Positions 8,119-16,984 of a DNA stretch of 64,000 nt are shown in pieces. The notes under the pieces are model-generated. The model was not told where the DNA came from. It was given only the letters and a program-made list of their open reading frames with translations, and searched no databases. How positions within the stretch are numbered: position 1 is the stretch's first letter; each line of letters starts with the position of its first letter. This DNA is from Acidimicrobiia bacterium (lineage in GTDB: Bacteria; Actinomycetota; Acidimicrobiia; Acidimicrobiales; Bin134), in NCBI GenBank assembly GCA_022822265.1, contig JAJECA010000050.1, forward strand, positions 1 through 64,000. Direction: 5' to 3'. The position numbers and the translations under genes are program-made.

Positions 8119-9341
8119 GTGAGGCTTACCGGAAGGTGCTCTAGTCCCCGGCTCAGCATGGTGGGCACCCACACCTCGGGCTCAGGCCCCAGCTCCAAAT
8201 TGGGCAGGCGGCGGACCAGCGCCTCCAGGGCGATCGTCCCCTCGAGGCGAGCCACCGACGCTCCCAGGCAGAAGTGCAGCCCGAAGCCGAAGCCAATGTG
8301 GTTGTTGGGGTCGCGGGTGATGTCGAACCGGTCGGGCTGGTCGAAGGCCTCGGGATCCCGGTTGGCAGCGTGCTGCACCAAATAAACCATGTCGCCCGCG
8401 GGGAGCGTCTTATCCCCCATCTCCACCTCATCGGCCAGGGTGCGGACCTCCATCTTGGACGGCCCGTCGAACCGCAGGATCTCCTCCACCGCCGGCTTGA
8501 TCAGCGAGAGGTCGTCCCGCAGCTTCTGAAGCTGGTCGGGATGGTTGAGCAGCACCCGGATGCCGTTGCCGATCAGGTTGGTGGTGGTCTCGTGGCCGCC
8601 GAAGAGGAACAGCACGCAGTTGGCCACGATCTCGGGGTCTTCCAGGCTGTCGTCGCCCTCTGATGCCTCCACCAGGTTGGAGATGATGTTGTCGGCCGGA
8701 TGCTGCCGGTAATGGGCCACCAAGTCGCCCAGGTAGGAGGCCAGTTCAACCAGCCCTTGCTGGGCCCGGGCCCGACGGTCCCCCACGCCGCGGGCGCCAA
8801 ACACCAGGATCATCACATCGTCGGACCAGTCCTTGAACCGGTCGCGGTCTTCGGCGGGCACCCCCATCATCTCGGCGATGACCACCGCGGGGATCGGATA
8901 GGCGAAGTCCTCGATCAGATCGAATTGCTCCTTGTCGGACAAGCCGTCGATCAGCTCGTCGACCACTCCGTTGATTCGATCCCGCCAAGCCTCCACCGCT
9001 CGAGGGGTGAAGGCCCGGCTCACCAGCCGCCGCAGCCGCGTGTGGTCGGGTGGATCCCGGAACACCAGCCAGTCCATCAAGATGTCGTAAGTAGGCTGGC
9101 GTTGCGCCTTCTGCTCGTCGGTCAGACGGTCGTAGGCCGCGCCGATGCGCTCCGAAGAGAAGCGGGGGTCCCGCAGGGCGTCGAGCACGTCGTCGTAGCG
9201 GTGGATGAACCACGCCCGGTACTTCTCATTCCAGTGAACCGGGTCGTGCTCTCGCAAGATCGCGAAATATGAGTGGGGGTCGGCGATCCGCTCGGGCGAC
9301 AGGACCTCATCGTCGATGGCCAAAATTTGCCCGTCGCTCAC
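8115..9341 (-). CDS. Cytochrome P450
   Basis: 408 residues with all P450 landmarks: I-helix GGHETT at 248-253, K-helix EILR at 287-290, and FGFGLHFCLG with heme Cys358. The first residue of the I-helix motif is Gly rather than Ala. It belongs to a different branch from the two P450s at 3635 and 20970 and resembles the large actinobacterial CYP105/107-like group. It sits 4 bases after the thiolase stop and overlaps the SDR start, so it is translated with them. The electron-transfer partner is not in the window. Confidence 0.95.
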   Translation of the reverse strand: MSDGQILAIDDEVLSPERIADPHSYFAILREHDPVHWNEKYRAWFIHRYDDVLDALRDPRFSSERIGAAYDRLTDEQKAQRQPTYDILMDWLVFRDPPDHTRLRRLVSRAFTPRAVEAWRDRINGVVDELIDGLSDKEQFDLIEDFAYPIPAVVIAEMMGVPAEDRDRFKDWSDDVMILVFGARGVGDRRARAQQGLVELASYLGDLVAHYRQHPADNIISNLVEASEGDDSLEDPEIVANCVLFLFGGHETTTNLIGNGIRVLLNHPDQLQKLRDDLSLIKPAVEEILRFDGPSKMEVRTLADEVEMGDKTLPAGDMVYLVQHAANRDPEAFDQPDRFDITRDPNNHIGFGFGLHFCLGASVARLEGTIALEALVRRLPNLELGPEPEVWVPTMLSRGLEHLPVSLT

Positions 9342-9345
9342 CGGA

Positions 9346-10497
9346 TCAGCCCACCTGCTCCAGCACGGTCACCACGCAGGCGTTGCCGTCGATTCCTGCC
9401 GTTCCGCCACCCATGGTCTCCACCGCGCCGAGGCGGGCTCCGGGCACTTGGCGGTCGGCGGCCATGCCGCGAAGCTGCCAGACGATTTCGGCAATCTGGG
9501 CCAGACCGGTGGCCCCCAGCGGGTGGCCCCGCGACAAGAGACCGCCCGACGGGTTGACCGGCTGGGAGCCCCCCAACGAGGTATGACCCGACTCCACGAG
9601 TCGCCCGCCTTCGCCCAGTTCGCAAAGCCCCAGGGCCTCGGTGGTGATGATCTCTCCGATGGTGAAGGCATCGTGTACTTCGAACACATCGACATCGCCC
9701 ACGCCCACCCCGGCCTCTTCATAGGCCCGGGCCGCCGTGTCGGCCACGATGTCCCAGCCCCACACCTTTTCGGTGGTGTGGTCCCACAGTCGGCCCGAGC
9801 GCAGTGCGCTGGAGCGGATGGCTACCTCCTGGGCCGGCTCACCAGAACCGCCCAGCGGACCCACCACCACAGTCGCCGCGGCATCGGCGATGGAGCAGCA
9901 CTGGAAAAGAGTGATCGGGTCGGCCACCATGCGGCTGCCCAACACCTGCTTGAGGGTGACGGTCTTGCGGTGTTGGGCTCGGGGATTGCCCACCGCGTGG
10001 CGGCGGTTCTTCACCGCTACCGCAGCCATCTGCTCGTTGGTTACCCCGAATTCGTGCTGATACCTGGTGGCCGACATGCCGTAGATGCTGGGCATGGCAT
10101 ATCCCTGGGCTCCGTCGGGGTCGGAGGCAATGGGGCTGATGGCTCCGTCGAAGTGCGACGTCATGGTCTCTATGCCGAAGGCCAACACCCGCTCGAAGCG
10201 GCCGGTATCCACCGCCATGCGAGCTTCATGAAACGCTGAAGTCCCGCTGGCACAGGCGTTCTCAATGGTGATGACTGGAACCTCCACGATGCCGATCTGC
10301 TGGAGGCTGCGGGTAACGGTGCCCGGATCGCCGAACACCGAGCCGGCATACACCGCCTCGATGTCAGCGGCCTTCAACCCGGCGTCATCGAGCGCTTCTG
10401 TCGTCGCCTGCCACGCCAGCCGGGGGCCGCCCAACGAGGTCTGCTTGCCGAATGCCGAGGTCCCCACCCCCCAAATGGCTGTGCTCCGACCGGTCAT
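9346..10497 (-). CDS. Thiolase (SCP2/lipid-transfer type), residues intact
   Basis: 383 residues. The start ATG 10497 overlaps the DUF35 stop (ATGA), so three upstream in-frame residues are excluded. Catalytic residues are present: Cys82 in ENACASGT, His275 in EVHDAFTIGE, His325 in GHPLGATG, and a C-terminal GNAC. This is the SCP2-thiolase branch that works with a DUF35 partner in actinobacteria and archaea, cleaving beta-ketoacyl-CoA with CoA or acting as an acetyltransferase. The operon partner P450 and SDR would produce such a keto ester. Compare the degenerate paralogue at 22233. Confidence 0.9.
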   Translation of the reverse strand: MTGRSTAIWGVGTSAFGKQTSLGGPRLAWQATTEALDDAGLKAADIEAVYAGSVFGDPGTVTRSLQQIGIVEVPVITIENACASGTSAFHEARMAVDTGRFERVLAFGIETMTSHFDGAISPIASDPDGAQGYAMPSIYGMSATRYQHEFGVTNEQMAAVAVKNRRHAVGNPRAQHRKTVTLKQVLGSRMVADPITLFQCCSIADAAATVVVGPLGGSGEPAQEVAIRSSALRSGRLWDHTTEKVWGWDIVADTAARAYEEAGVGVGDVDVFEVHDAFTIGEIITTEALGLCELGEGGRLVESGHTSLGGSQPVNPSGGLLSRGHPLGATGLAQIAEIVWQLRGMAADRQVPGARLGAVETMGGGTAGIDGNACVVTVLEQVG

Positions 10498-10892
10498 GGC
10501 CCGCACCTCTCCACTACCGGGTCGCCGTGGCCATTCCAGCCCGACAGCACGACTCGGCTGCCGGGAACCAGGGCCTCATCGGGGCCCACCACATGGGCAA
10601 GAATGCGGGGGCCGTCATCCATGTCTACATAGGCCAACGTAAATGGCGGAGTCCGTCCCGGCACAGGAATCCTCAGCACCGTCGAGCTGAATACCGTGCC
10701 CCGTGGGCCGAAGGTGGCAGCCTCCATGGAGTCATGACCGCATACTGGACATCGGGGCGGTGTCGTGGTCATGGGATGGCGACAATTCGGACACCGGCTG
10801 CCAGTCAACTCGACATGGCCATTGCTGAGTACCAACTCGGGCCGAGGATCCGACCCCGCTCGCTCTGGCGGGGTTGTAGACACGGTAGGCAC
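10494..10892 (-). CDS. DUF35 OB-fold protein with zinc ribbon
   Basis: About 132 residues: an N-terminal rubredoxin-like zinc ribbon with two Cys pairs (CPNC and CPVC) and a C-terminal OB fold. DUF35 proteins bind SCP2-type thiolases or aldolases and are needed for CoA-ester access. No ATG is available. GTG 10892 is chosen; GTG 10883 and a TTG at 10967 are alternatives, the last leaving only 46 bases to the divergent SDR gene. It is the first gene of a coupled operon with thiolase, P450 and SDR. Confidence 0.75.
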   Translation of the reverse strand: MPTVSTTPPERAGSDPRPELVLSNGHVELTGSRCPNCRHPMTTTPPRCPVCGHDSMEAATFGPRGTVFSSTVLRIPVPGRTPPFTLAYVDMDDGPRILAHVVGPDEALVPGSRVVLSGWNGHGDPVVERCGP

Positions 10893-11013
10893 CGGCCAAA
10901 TGTACCAACAGACATCTTCCACCCTGTATTCGCCTCCTGTGTCGGGCCATCGTTTTACAGCCACCAACCCAGCCGCCTACGCTGCGGGCCGTATCTCGCA
11001 CAAGGGGGCATAA

Positions 11014-11826
11014 ATGGGCATCGAAGGACTGCGATTCGTCATCACAGGATCGGCGACCGGCATCGGGGCGGCCACCGCCCGGGTCGCAGCCAGCAAGGGC
11101 GCCCAGGTGATGGTGTCCGATCTGAGCGACGAGCAAGGACAGGCAGTAGCCGACGAGATCAACGCCTCGGGCGGCACTGCGGCATACCAGCACTGCGATG
11201 TGACCGACACCGGCCAGGTGGAGACGCTGATGGCGGCCGCTGCCGAGGCTCTCGGCGGCATCGACGTGCTGCACAACAACGCCGGCATCCACGAGAGCGG
11301 GCTGGCCGCCGCTGACCAATGCAACCTGGAGCAGATGCCCCTCGATGTGTTCCGGAAGGTGGTGGAGGTCAACGCCGTCGCCCCCTGGATCTGCTCCAAG
11401 GCCGCCCTCCCCTATCTCAAGGAGAGCGACTGGCCGTCGATCGTCAACGCGGCGTCCACCGGCGCCCAGTCGGCCTATCCGAACAACTCGGCCTACGGAA
11501 CGTCCAAGGGCGGCATCCGGCTGCAAACCCAGAACTTGGCCGTGGACTTGGCCCCGCTGGGAATCCGGGTCAACTGCTATGGCCCCACCGCCATCGCCAC
11601 CGACATGGTGACCGACTTCGTGAAGCAGGCCGACGACCCGGCGGCGTTCGAGAAGGCCCTCATCAACACCTCGCTCATCCCCCGCTTGGGACTCCCCTCG
11701 GAGGTGGGCGAGTTGGTGTGCTTCTTGGCCAGCCGTGAGGCCGGCTTCATCAACGGCGCATACATTTTGATCGACGGTGGCTCGCTTGCGTGGCGAGGCA
11801 CGGTAGAACAACTGGGAATGGAGTAA
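11014..11826 (+). CDS. Short-chain dehydrogenase/reductase
   Basis: 270 residues. TGSATGIG at 11-18, HNNAG at 87-91, Ser148, and YGTSK with Tyr161/Lys165. The acidic VSDLSD after the second strand suggests NAD. An AAGGGGG ribosome site precedes ATG 11014. The SnoaL-like gene begins 4 bases after the stop and an acyl-CoA ligase follows, so the three form a small catabolic operon. The substrate is unknown; a hydroxy-fatty acid or terpenoid alcohol would fit. Confidence 0.88.
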   Translation: MGIEGLRFVITGSATGIGAATARVAASKGAQVMVSDLSDEQGQAVADEINASGGTAAYQHCDVTDTGQVETLMAAAAEALGGIDVLHNNAGIHESGLAAADQCNLEQMPLDVFRKVVEVNAVAPWICSKAALPYLKESDWPSIVNAASTGAQSAYPNNSAYGTSKGGIRLQTQNLAVDLAPLGIRVNCYGPTAIATDMVTDFVKQADDPAAFEKALINTSLIPRLGLPSEVGELVCFLASREAGFINGAYILIDGGSLAWRGTVEQLGME

Positions 11827-11830
11827 TCCA

Positions 11831-12238
11831 ATGGCAGACAAGCAAGCAGTAACCGAGCTTTTGAACCACGCCGGGGTGGCCTACGACGTGGGCGACAGCG
11901 ACTTCCTCATCGGGATGTTCGCTCCCGACAATCCGGTGTTCGCGATGACCATCGCCGGCGGCGACCCGATCACCTTCGAGGGGTCGGAAGCCATTGCCGG
12001 GCTGTTCAGCGGGGCGATGGAAGAGCAGACCGACCAGCGGCGCCACGTGGTGACCAACCTCTACTTCGAGAACGAGACCGAGGACTCCATCACCGCAATC
12101 AGCTATCTGGTGCTCATCACCGTGGAGAACGGCCAGCTAAGCGTCCTCTCCAGCGGCGTGTACACCGATGACTGCGTGCGGGTGGGCGACGACTGGAAGA
12201 TCCAAAAGCGCTTCTTGGCACTCGACCTTCCCTATTAG
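11831..12238 (+). CDS. SnoaL/NTF2-like fold protein
   Basis: 135 residues of the nuclear-transport-factor-2/SnoaL cone fold. Signs are an early helix ending YDVGDSDFLIGMF, a central region GLFSGAMEEQTDQRRHVVTN, and a closing strand with DDWKIQKRFL. The family includes small dehydratases, isomerases and ring-hydroxylating beta subunits, and many members have no known reaction. It is sandwiched between an SDR and an acyl-CoA ligase, so an isomerase or dehydratase step on the same substrate is plausible but unproven. Confidence 0.75.
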   Translation: MADKQAVTELLNHAGVAYDVGDSDFLIGMFAPDNPVFAMTIAGGDPITFEGSEAIAGLFSGAMEEQTDQRRHVVTNLYFENETEDSITAISYLVLITVENGQLSVLSSGVYTDDCVRVGDDWKIQKRFLALDLPY

Positions 12239-12297
12239 GCACGGTCGGCCATAAGCGGCCATGAACATCTCTTCCGGTCTCTAGAAAGGAGCCGCAG

Positions 12298-13857
12298 ATG
12301 AACATCGGCCAGATTCCCGCCAAGTGGGCCCGGCAGACGCCGAACCGCGAGGCGATCATCGACTCCACCACCGGCCAGCGGGTCACGTTCGCGGCCTTCG
12401 ACGAGCACGTCCGTCGACTGGCCAACGGGCTGGTCGGGCTGGGGCTGGAGAAGGGCGACCGGGTCGGCATCTTGAGCCAGAACTCGGTGGAGTACGCCGC
12501 GTTGTACTTCGCGTGCGGACGCTCCGGTCTGGTGGCCCAGCCCATGAACTGGCGGCTCTCGCCCCCTGAGCTGGCCAAGATCGTCAACAACGGGGAGCCC
12601 CGTGCCTATATCACCCAGGGCGCATACGCCGCCGAGTCGGCCGAGCTGTCCGGCTTGGTGAGCTCGGTGGAGCACTGGCTCCAGTACGGCGACGGCGGCG
12701 ACGGCTCCTACGAAGAGCTGGTGGCCTCATCGTCGGATGCCGAGCCCGAGGGATCTTCCGACATTGGCGACACCGACCCGCTGTTCATCCTCTACACCGG
12801 GGGTACCACCGGTGAGTCCAAGGGCGCCCTGCACAGCCACCGCAGCGTCTATTTCGGGATGCTCAACCAGACGGTGGCCGAGCGCATCGTCCCCAGCGAC
12901 GTGTACATGCTCACCGGGCAGATGTTCCACATCCCGGTGGTGCTGGCCATGAACTATCTGGCCCACGGCTGCCCGCTGGTGCTGATGAACTTCGACGCCA
13001 CTCTGGCCCTGGAGTTGATTCAAAAGGAGAAGGTGTCGGCCTTCTTGGGCGTCACCACCATGCTGAACTGGATGATGGCGGTGGAGGGGTTCGACGACTA
13101 CGACATCTCCAGCCTGCGCAACATCCAGTACGGCGGCGGGCCCATGCCCTCTCGGGTGATCACCGAAGCCATGGACAAGTTCCCCTGCACCCTGATCCAG
13201 GGCTACGGCCAGACCGAGGGCACCACCATGTGCTTCTTGGCCCAGGAGGACCACATCCGGGCCATCCGCGACGACCACCGCCCCGAGCGGCTTCGGTCGT
13301 GCGGCCGGGAGGGGTTCGTCACCTCGGTTCGGGTGGTGGATGCCGACGGCGTGGACGTTCCCTGCGACGGTAAGACACCGGGGCAGATCATCGTGAAGTC
13401 TGAGGCCAACATGCTGGGCTACTTCCGCCGCCCCGACCTCACCGCCGACACCATCAAAGACGGTTGGATGTGGACCGGCGACATCGCCACCTGGGACGAC
13501 GAGCGCTACGTGTTCATCGTGGACCGGGCCAAAGACATGATCATCTCCGGCGGCGAGAACATCTACTCGGTGCAGGTGGAAGAAGCCATCGCCACCCACC
13601 AAGCCGTGCTGGAGACCGCTGTTATCGGCGTGCCCGACGACACCTGGGGCGAGTCGGTGATGGCCTACGTGGTGCTCAAGCCGGGCATGACCGCCACCGA
13701 GGACGAGATCATCGACGCCGCCCGCCAGAACTTGGCCTCATACCAAAAGCCAAGGTCGGTGGCCTTCGTGGATGAGCTGCCCAAGGCCCCGACGGGCAAA
13801 ATCCTCAAGCGGGAGCTACGCGACCCTCACTGGGCCGACGAGGAGCGCCAGGTCTGA
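12298..13857 (+). CDS. Acyl-CoA synthetase (AMP-forming)
   Basis: 519 residues with the full ANL fold. P-loop YTGGTTGESKG at 166-176, GYGQTEGT, MWTGDIATW, hinge DRAKDMIISGGENI and terminal PTGKILKREL with the catalytic lysine. It resembles medium- or long-chain fatty-acid ligases. The ATG 12298 is preceded by AAAGGAG, an excellent ribosome site within the 59-base gap after the SnoaL-like gene. Its partner SDR and SnoaL-like genes upstream suggest activation of an oxygenated acid. Confidence 0.92.
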   Translation: MNIGQIPAKWARQTPNREAIIDSTTGQRVTFAAFDEHVRRLANGLVGLGLEKGDRVGILSQNSVEYAALYFACGRSGLVAQPMNWRLSPPELAKIVNNGEPRAYITQGAYAAESAELSGLVSSVEHWLQYGDGGDGSYEELVASSSDAEPEGSSDIGDTDPLFILYTGGTTGESKGALHSHRSVYFGMLNQTVAERIVPSDVYMLTGQMFHIPVVLAMNYLAHGCPLVLMNFDATLALELIQKEKVSAFLGVTTMLNWMMAVEGFDDYDISSLRNIQYGGGPMPSRVITEAMDKFPCTLIQGYGQTEGTTMCFLAQEDHIRAIRDDHRPERLRSCGREGFVTSVRVVDADGVDVPCDGKTPGQIIVKSEANMLGYFRRPDLTADTIKDGWMWTGDIATWDDERYVFIVDRAKDMIISGGENIYSVQVEEAIATHQAVLETAVIGVPDDTWGESVMAYVVLKPGMTATEDEIIDAARQNLASYQKPRSVAFVDELPKAPTGKILKRELRDPHWADEERQV

Positions 13858-13868
13858 TCAAGGCGTTG

Positions 13869-16865
13869 CTAAGGCAACACCCTGATTATCTGGATGTGCT
13901 GATCGGGATCGAAGAGCAACGCGGCGATTTCCTGCACGGCATCCAGCTCTAGTGCTTCTAGCTCCTCGATCATCCGCCTCGGTGTGGGGAGCTCGTCGTC
14001 GTCGGCGTAGGGCCGGCGAAGCAGCACATTGGTCAGGTCGGCATTGTCGATCAGCTCGTAGTTGTCGCCCACCACAGCCCGGGCTTGCTCGAACTCCTCC
14101 GGGGTGATGTCTCCTGCGTGCAGCTCGGCCAAGATGCGGGCCATTTCTGCCTCGATGCTGTCCATCTGCTCGGGATCGCCGGTAGCGAAGACCTCTCCGC
14201 TGATCCTGGGCTCAGGCGTAATGCTCATGGCGATCGAACCGGCGACGACATAGGTATCGCCCAGGTCTTCTCGGACATCGTCGATCAGACGGTCGTCCAA
14301 AATCACCTGGAGCACGTCGACCGCTACCTGCGATGCAGGATTCACCTCGGCCAAGACCTCGTAGTAATAGGTCGCAGTCGTGGACTGCACGTCGGGCCCG
14401 AGCACCACTTCGACCCGCACGACTCCATCAGGCTCGCCAAGTCGACGATTCACGTAGCTGTCGGCCTCCCCGGCGGGAAGCGTGCCCACATAGGTGCGGG
14501 CCATCCGATCCACGACGTCGCGTTCCACGTCGCCGACGACCACCACCACCAGGTCGTCCACTCCGCCGAAGCGCTGCTGGTAGATGTCGAATAGCGACTC
14601 TGCGGTCAATGAGTCCAGCGTCTCTGTAGGAGCAACCAGGTTGAACCAGCCGATTGCCTCGCCGTGACGGGCCTCAAGATAGGCCACTGCCTCCTGCCAG
14701 TCGGGGTCGGATGCCGAAAGCGACAAGATGATGTCGCCGACATTGGCCGCTTCGGCGAAAGCCTGATCATCTACCCGGGGTTCGGTCATATACAGATGCA
14801 TGAGCTGGAACATCGTCTCGACCCCGAGAGTGTCCGAAGCGCCCGCTATACCCTCCGTGGTCTCGCTGATGAACGGCTGGACTTGAGCGTTGCGATCATC
14901 CAGATAACGAGAGATTTGCGCTGGGCTCAGTTCGCCCAATCCGCTGTTGGACACTGCCCGAGTAGCCAGGTACTGGGCCAACGGACGGTCTCCCTCCTCG
15001 AGAGCCGACCAGCCACCCCAGGAAATGGCCTGTAGGCCAACCTCGTTCTCAGAGATGTCGGAGTAGGCGTACATCACCCGGGCCCCGTTGGCGAACTCCC
15101 ACTCATAGGCATTCTCCAACTCATCGGTTATGGCCTCAATCGGGCCTTCGCTCACCGGATCAACTGGATCGGGAACGGCGAGGAGCTCGGTCGCCTCTCC
15201 GATCATCTCCGGAAGCTCACCCGGTACAGCGGCGTTCAGCGCAGCCTGCATCTCCTCCACTGAGGGAACCTGGGAGGAATCGGCCCCCACCGCGATGAGA
15301 ATCAGCCCGCTCTCATCCAGAATTTCCCGATATCGGTCGGTAAGGTCGTCAACCTGCACCTCGTCGAGCAGAGCGCCGACCCGCTCGGCAGTGTCTTCCA
15401 ACTGGCCGATATCACTTCCGGCCAGGAAGTGCGCTGCATAGCGATCGGCGTGCTGGCGGTCTTGGGTGGTGGGCGCCGCCTGGATCGCCGAATCCAGGTC
15501 GGCCCTGATGGCCTTGGCCGCCCGCTCCAGATCAGCATCGGCAAAGCCGTGCTCGCTCAGGCTGAGCAACAGCGACCAATAGTCGGTTAAGGCCGCCGAG
15601 AAATCGTCTGCCCGCAAATTGGTGCCGTAATACCGCAAGCCCCGGGTATAGGAGAACGACGCCCAGTGCGTCGGGTCGATCTGCGACAGGAATCCCTGTT
15701 CGTAGCCGTCCTGCAAACGATTCTCCACCATGATGCTGATGATCTCTTCGATCCACAGTTGGCGGTCGCCTTCGATGGTGTTGGGATCCCAGGACGGCAG
15801 GCGAATGTCCAGCGAGAGATAAGAGTAGGACTGCTCAGGGGAGGCGGCTGTGTCGAAGGTTGCCTCGGGATTCAACGCCGACCAGGTATCGACCGCACCA
15901 GGATCATCTCCAGCGGGAATGTCGCAGAAATACTCCTCCACCAGGGATTCAAGCGTGTCGAGGGGCAGGTCGCCCACCGCGATAACCGCCATGTTGGAGG
16001 GGACGTACCACGTCTCGTAAAAGGCCCGCAGGTCCTCAGCCGAGGTTGCCTCGATGTTCTCGGCCGTGCCACCCGGCGCACGGCCCTCATAGGGGGTTCC
16101 CTGGCCGTACATCCGGTCGAATACGTCGAAAATAATGCCCTGGCCGGACTCGTCCCTCAGGCGGTATTCGTCTCGGACAATGCCCCGTTCTTCCTCCACA
16201 TCATCGGGGTCAATTGTGGCGGCATGGGCCCACTGGGACAGCACGTCGAAGGCGGTACCCACCGAGTCTTCTTCCTCGTCGATAACCAGGTCGAGCATGT
16301 ACACCGTCTCGTCGAATGAGGTGTAGGCGTTGATATCGGGGCCGAATTCCACTCCGATGCTCTGCAAGGCATTGGTGATCTCGTTGCCGGGATATTTCTC
16401 AGTGCCGTTGAACAGCATGTGCTCGAGGAAGTGGGCATGGTTGGCCCCCGCGAAGGGCTCATTGAGTGATCCCGCGTTCACCACCAAACGCAATGACAAA
16501 GCACCGCCCGGGCTGTCGTTGGACCGCACGTAGTAGGTAAGCCCGTTTTCCAGCGCACCGATCTTCACGGCAGGGTCGATCGGCAGCAGGCCCTCTCCCG
16601 CCAGAGCATCGGGGGTGCCGTCGGCAGCCTGGCAACTGATCTCCTCCTCAGTCGGGGACTCAGGTTCGGCGACCTCGCCGTCTTCGTCCTCAGCCTCCGG
16701 CGCAGCCGTGGGCTCCGCAGTGGCCTGGAGGCTGGGAGCGGCTTCGTCGGCCGCGGTGATTTCACCCGAGTCGATCTGGCCGGTGACCGGCACATGGGTT
16801 TCACTATCCGAGCAGGCGGCCGAAACCAGGGCCGCGCTAAGCAACAGGATCAGAAGCTTCTTCAT
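13869..16865 (-). CDS. M16 zinc metallopeptidase lipoprotein, two-domain
   Basis: 998 residues from ATG 16865, which follows GAGGCGGG. Residues 1-17 are a lipoprotein signal ending VSAAC, so Cys18 should be lipidated and the enzyme exported. A Glu/Ala/Pro-rich linker (about 35-80) is followed by a peptidase M16 domain with the inverted zinc motif HFLEH (145-149) and a distal Glu in EEERGIVRDE near 226. The second half is a non-catalytic M16-like domain, as in pitrilysin-type proteins. It probably degrades short peptides outside the membrane. It is transcribed alone; the ligase gene converges 11 bases away. Confidence 0.9.
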   Translation of the reverse strand: MKKLLILLLSAALVSAACSDSETHVPVTGQIDSGEITAADEAAPSLQATAEPTAAPEAEDEDGEVAEPESPTEEEISCQAADGTPDALAGEGLLPIDPAVKIGALENGLTYYVRSNDSPGGALSLRLVVNAGSLNEPFAGANHAHFLEHMLFNGTEKYPGNEITNALQSIGVEFGPDINAYTSFDETVYMLDLVIDEEEDSVGTAFDVLSQWAHAATIDPDDVEEERGIVRDEYRLRDESGQGIIFDVFDRMYGQGTPYEGRAPGGTAENIEATSAEDLRAFYETWYVPSNMAVIAVGDLPLDTLESLVEEYFCDIPAGDDPGAVDTWSALNPEATFDTAASPEQSYSYLSLDIRLPSWDPNTIEGDRQLWIEEIISIMVENRLQDGYEQGFLSQIDPTHWASFSYTRGLRYYGTNLRADDFSAALTDYWSLLLSLSEHGFADADLERAAKAIRADLDSAIQAAPTTQDRQHADRYAAHFLAGSDIGQLEDTAERVGALLDEVQVDDLTDRYREILDESGLILIAVGADSSQVPSVEEMQAALNAAVPGELPEMIGEATELLAVPDPVDPVSEGPIEAITDELENAYEWEFANGARVMYAYSDISENEVGLQAISWGGWSALEEGDRPLAQYLATRAVSNSGLGELSPAQISRYLDDRNAQVQPFISETTEGIAGASDTLGVETMFQLMHLYMTEPRVDDQAFAEAANVGDIILSLSASDPDWQEAVAYLEARHGEAIGWFNLVAPTETLDSLTAESLFDIYQQRFGGVDDLVVVVVGDVERDVVDRMARTYVGTLPAGEADSYVNRRLGEPDGVVRVEVVLGPDVQSTTATYYYEVLAEVNPASQVAVDVLQVILDDRLIDDVREDLGDTYVVAGSIAMSITPEPRISGEVFATGDPEQMDSIEAEMARILAELHAGDITPEEFEQARAVVGDNYELIDNADLTNVLLRRPYADDDELPTPRRMIEELEALELDAVQEIAALLFDPDQHIQIIRVLP

Positions 16866-16984
16866 ACCCGCCTCGTGGATTCTGTATTCGTGTTGGCTCA
16901 ACTGAGCCCGTGGCCGAACACAGTACTGATCCCCTGCGAAACAACCCACACCACAAAGCGAGAAACCCCAGCGTAACAGGGTGA

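Noticed and set aside
10893..10967. Extended DUF35 start at TTG 10967
   Set aside because: The added residues do not look like the family and would leave only 46 bases for two divergent promoters; kept only as an alternative.
13865..13878. Small GTTGC-TAAG-GCAAC stem at the ligase/M16 junction as a terminator
   Set aside because: Only 5 base pairs and no T-tract; too weak to call.
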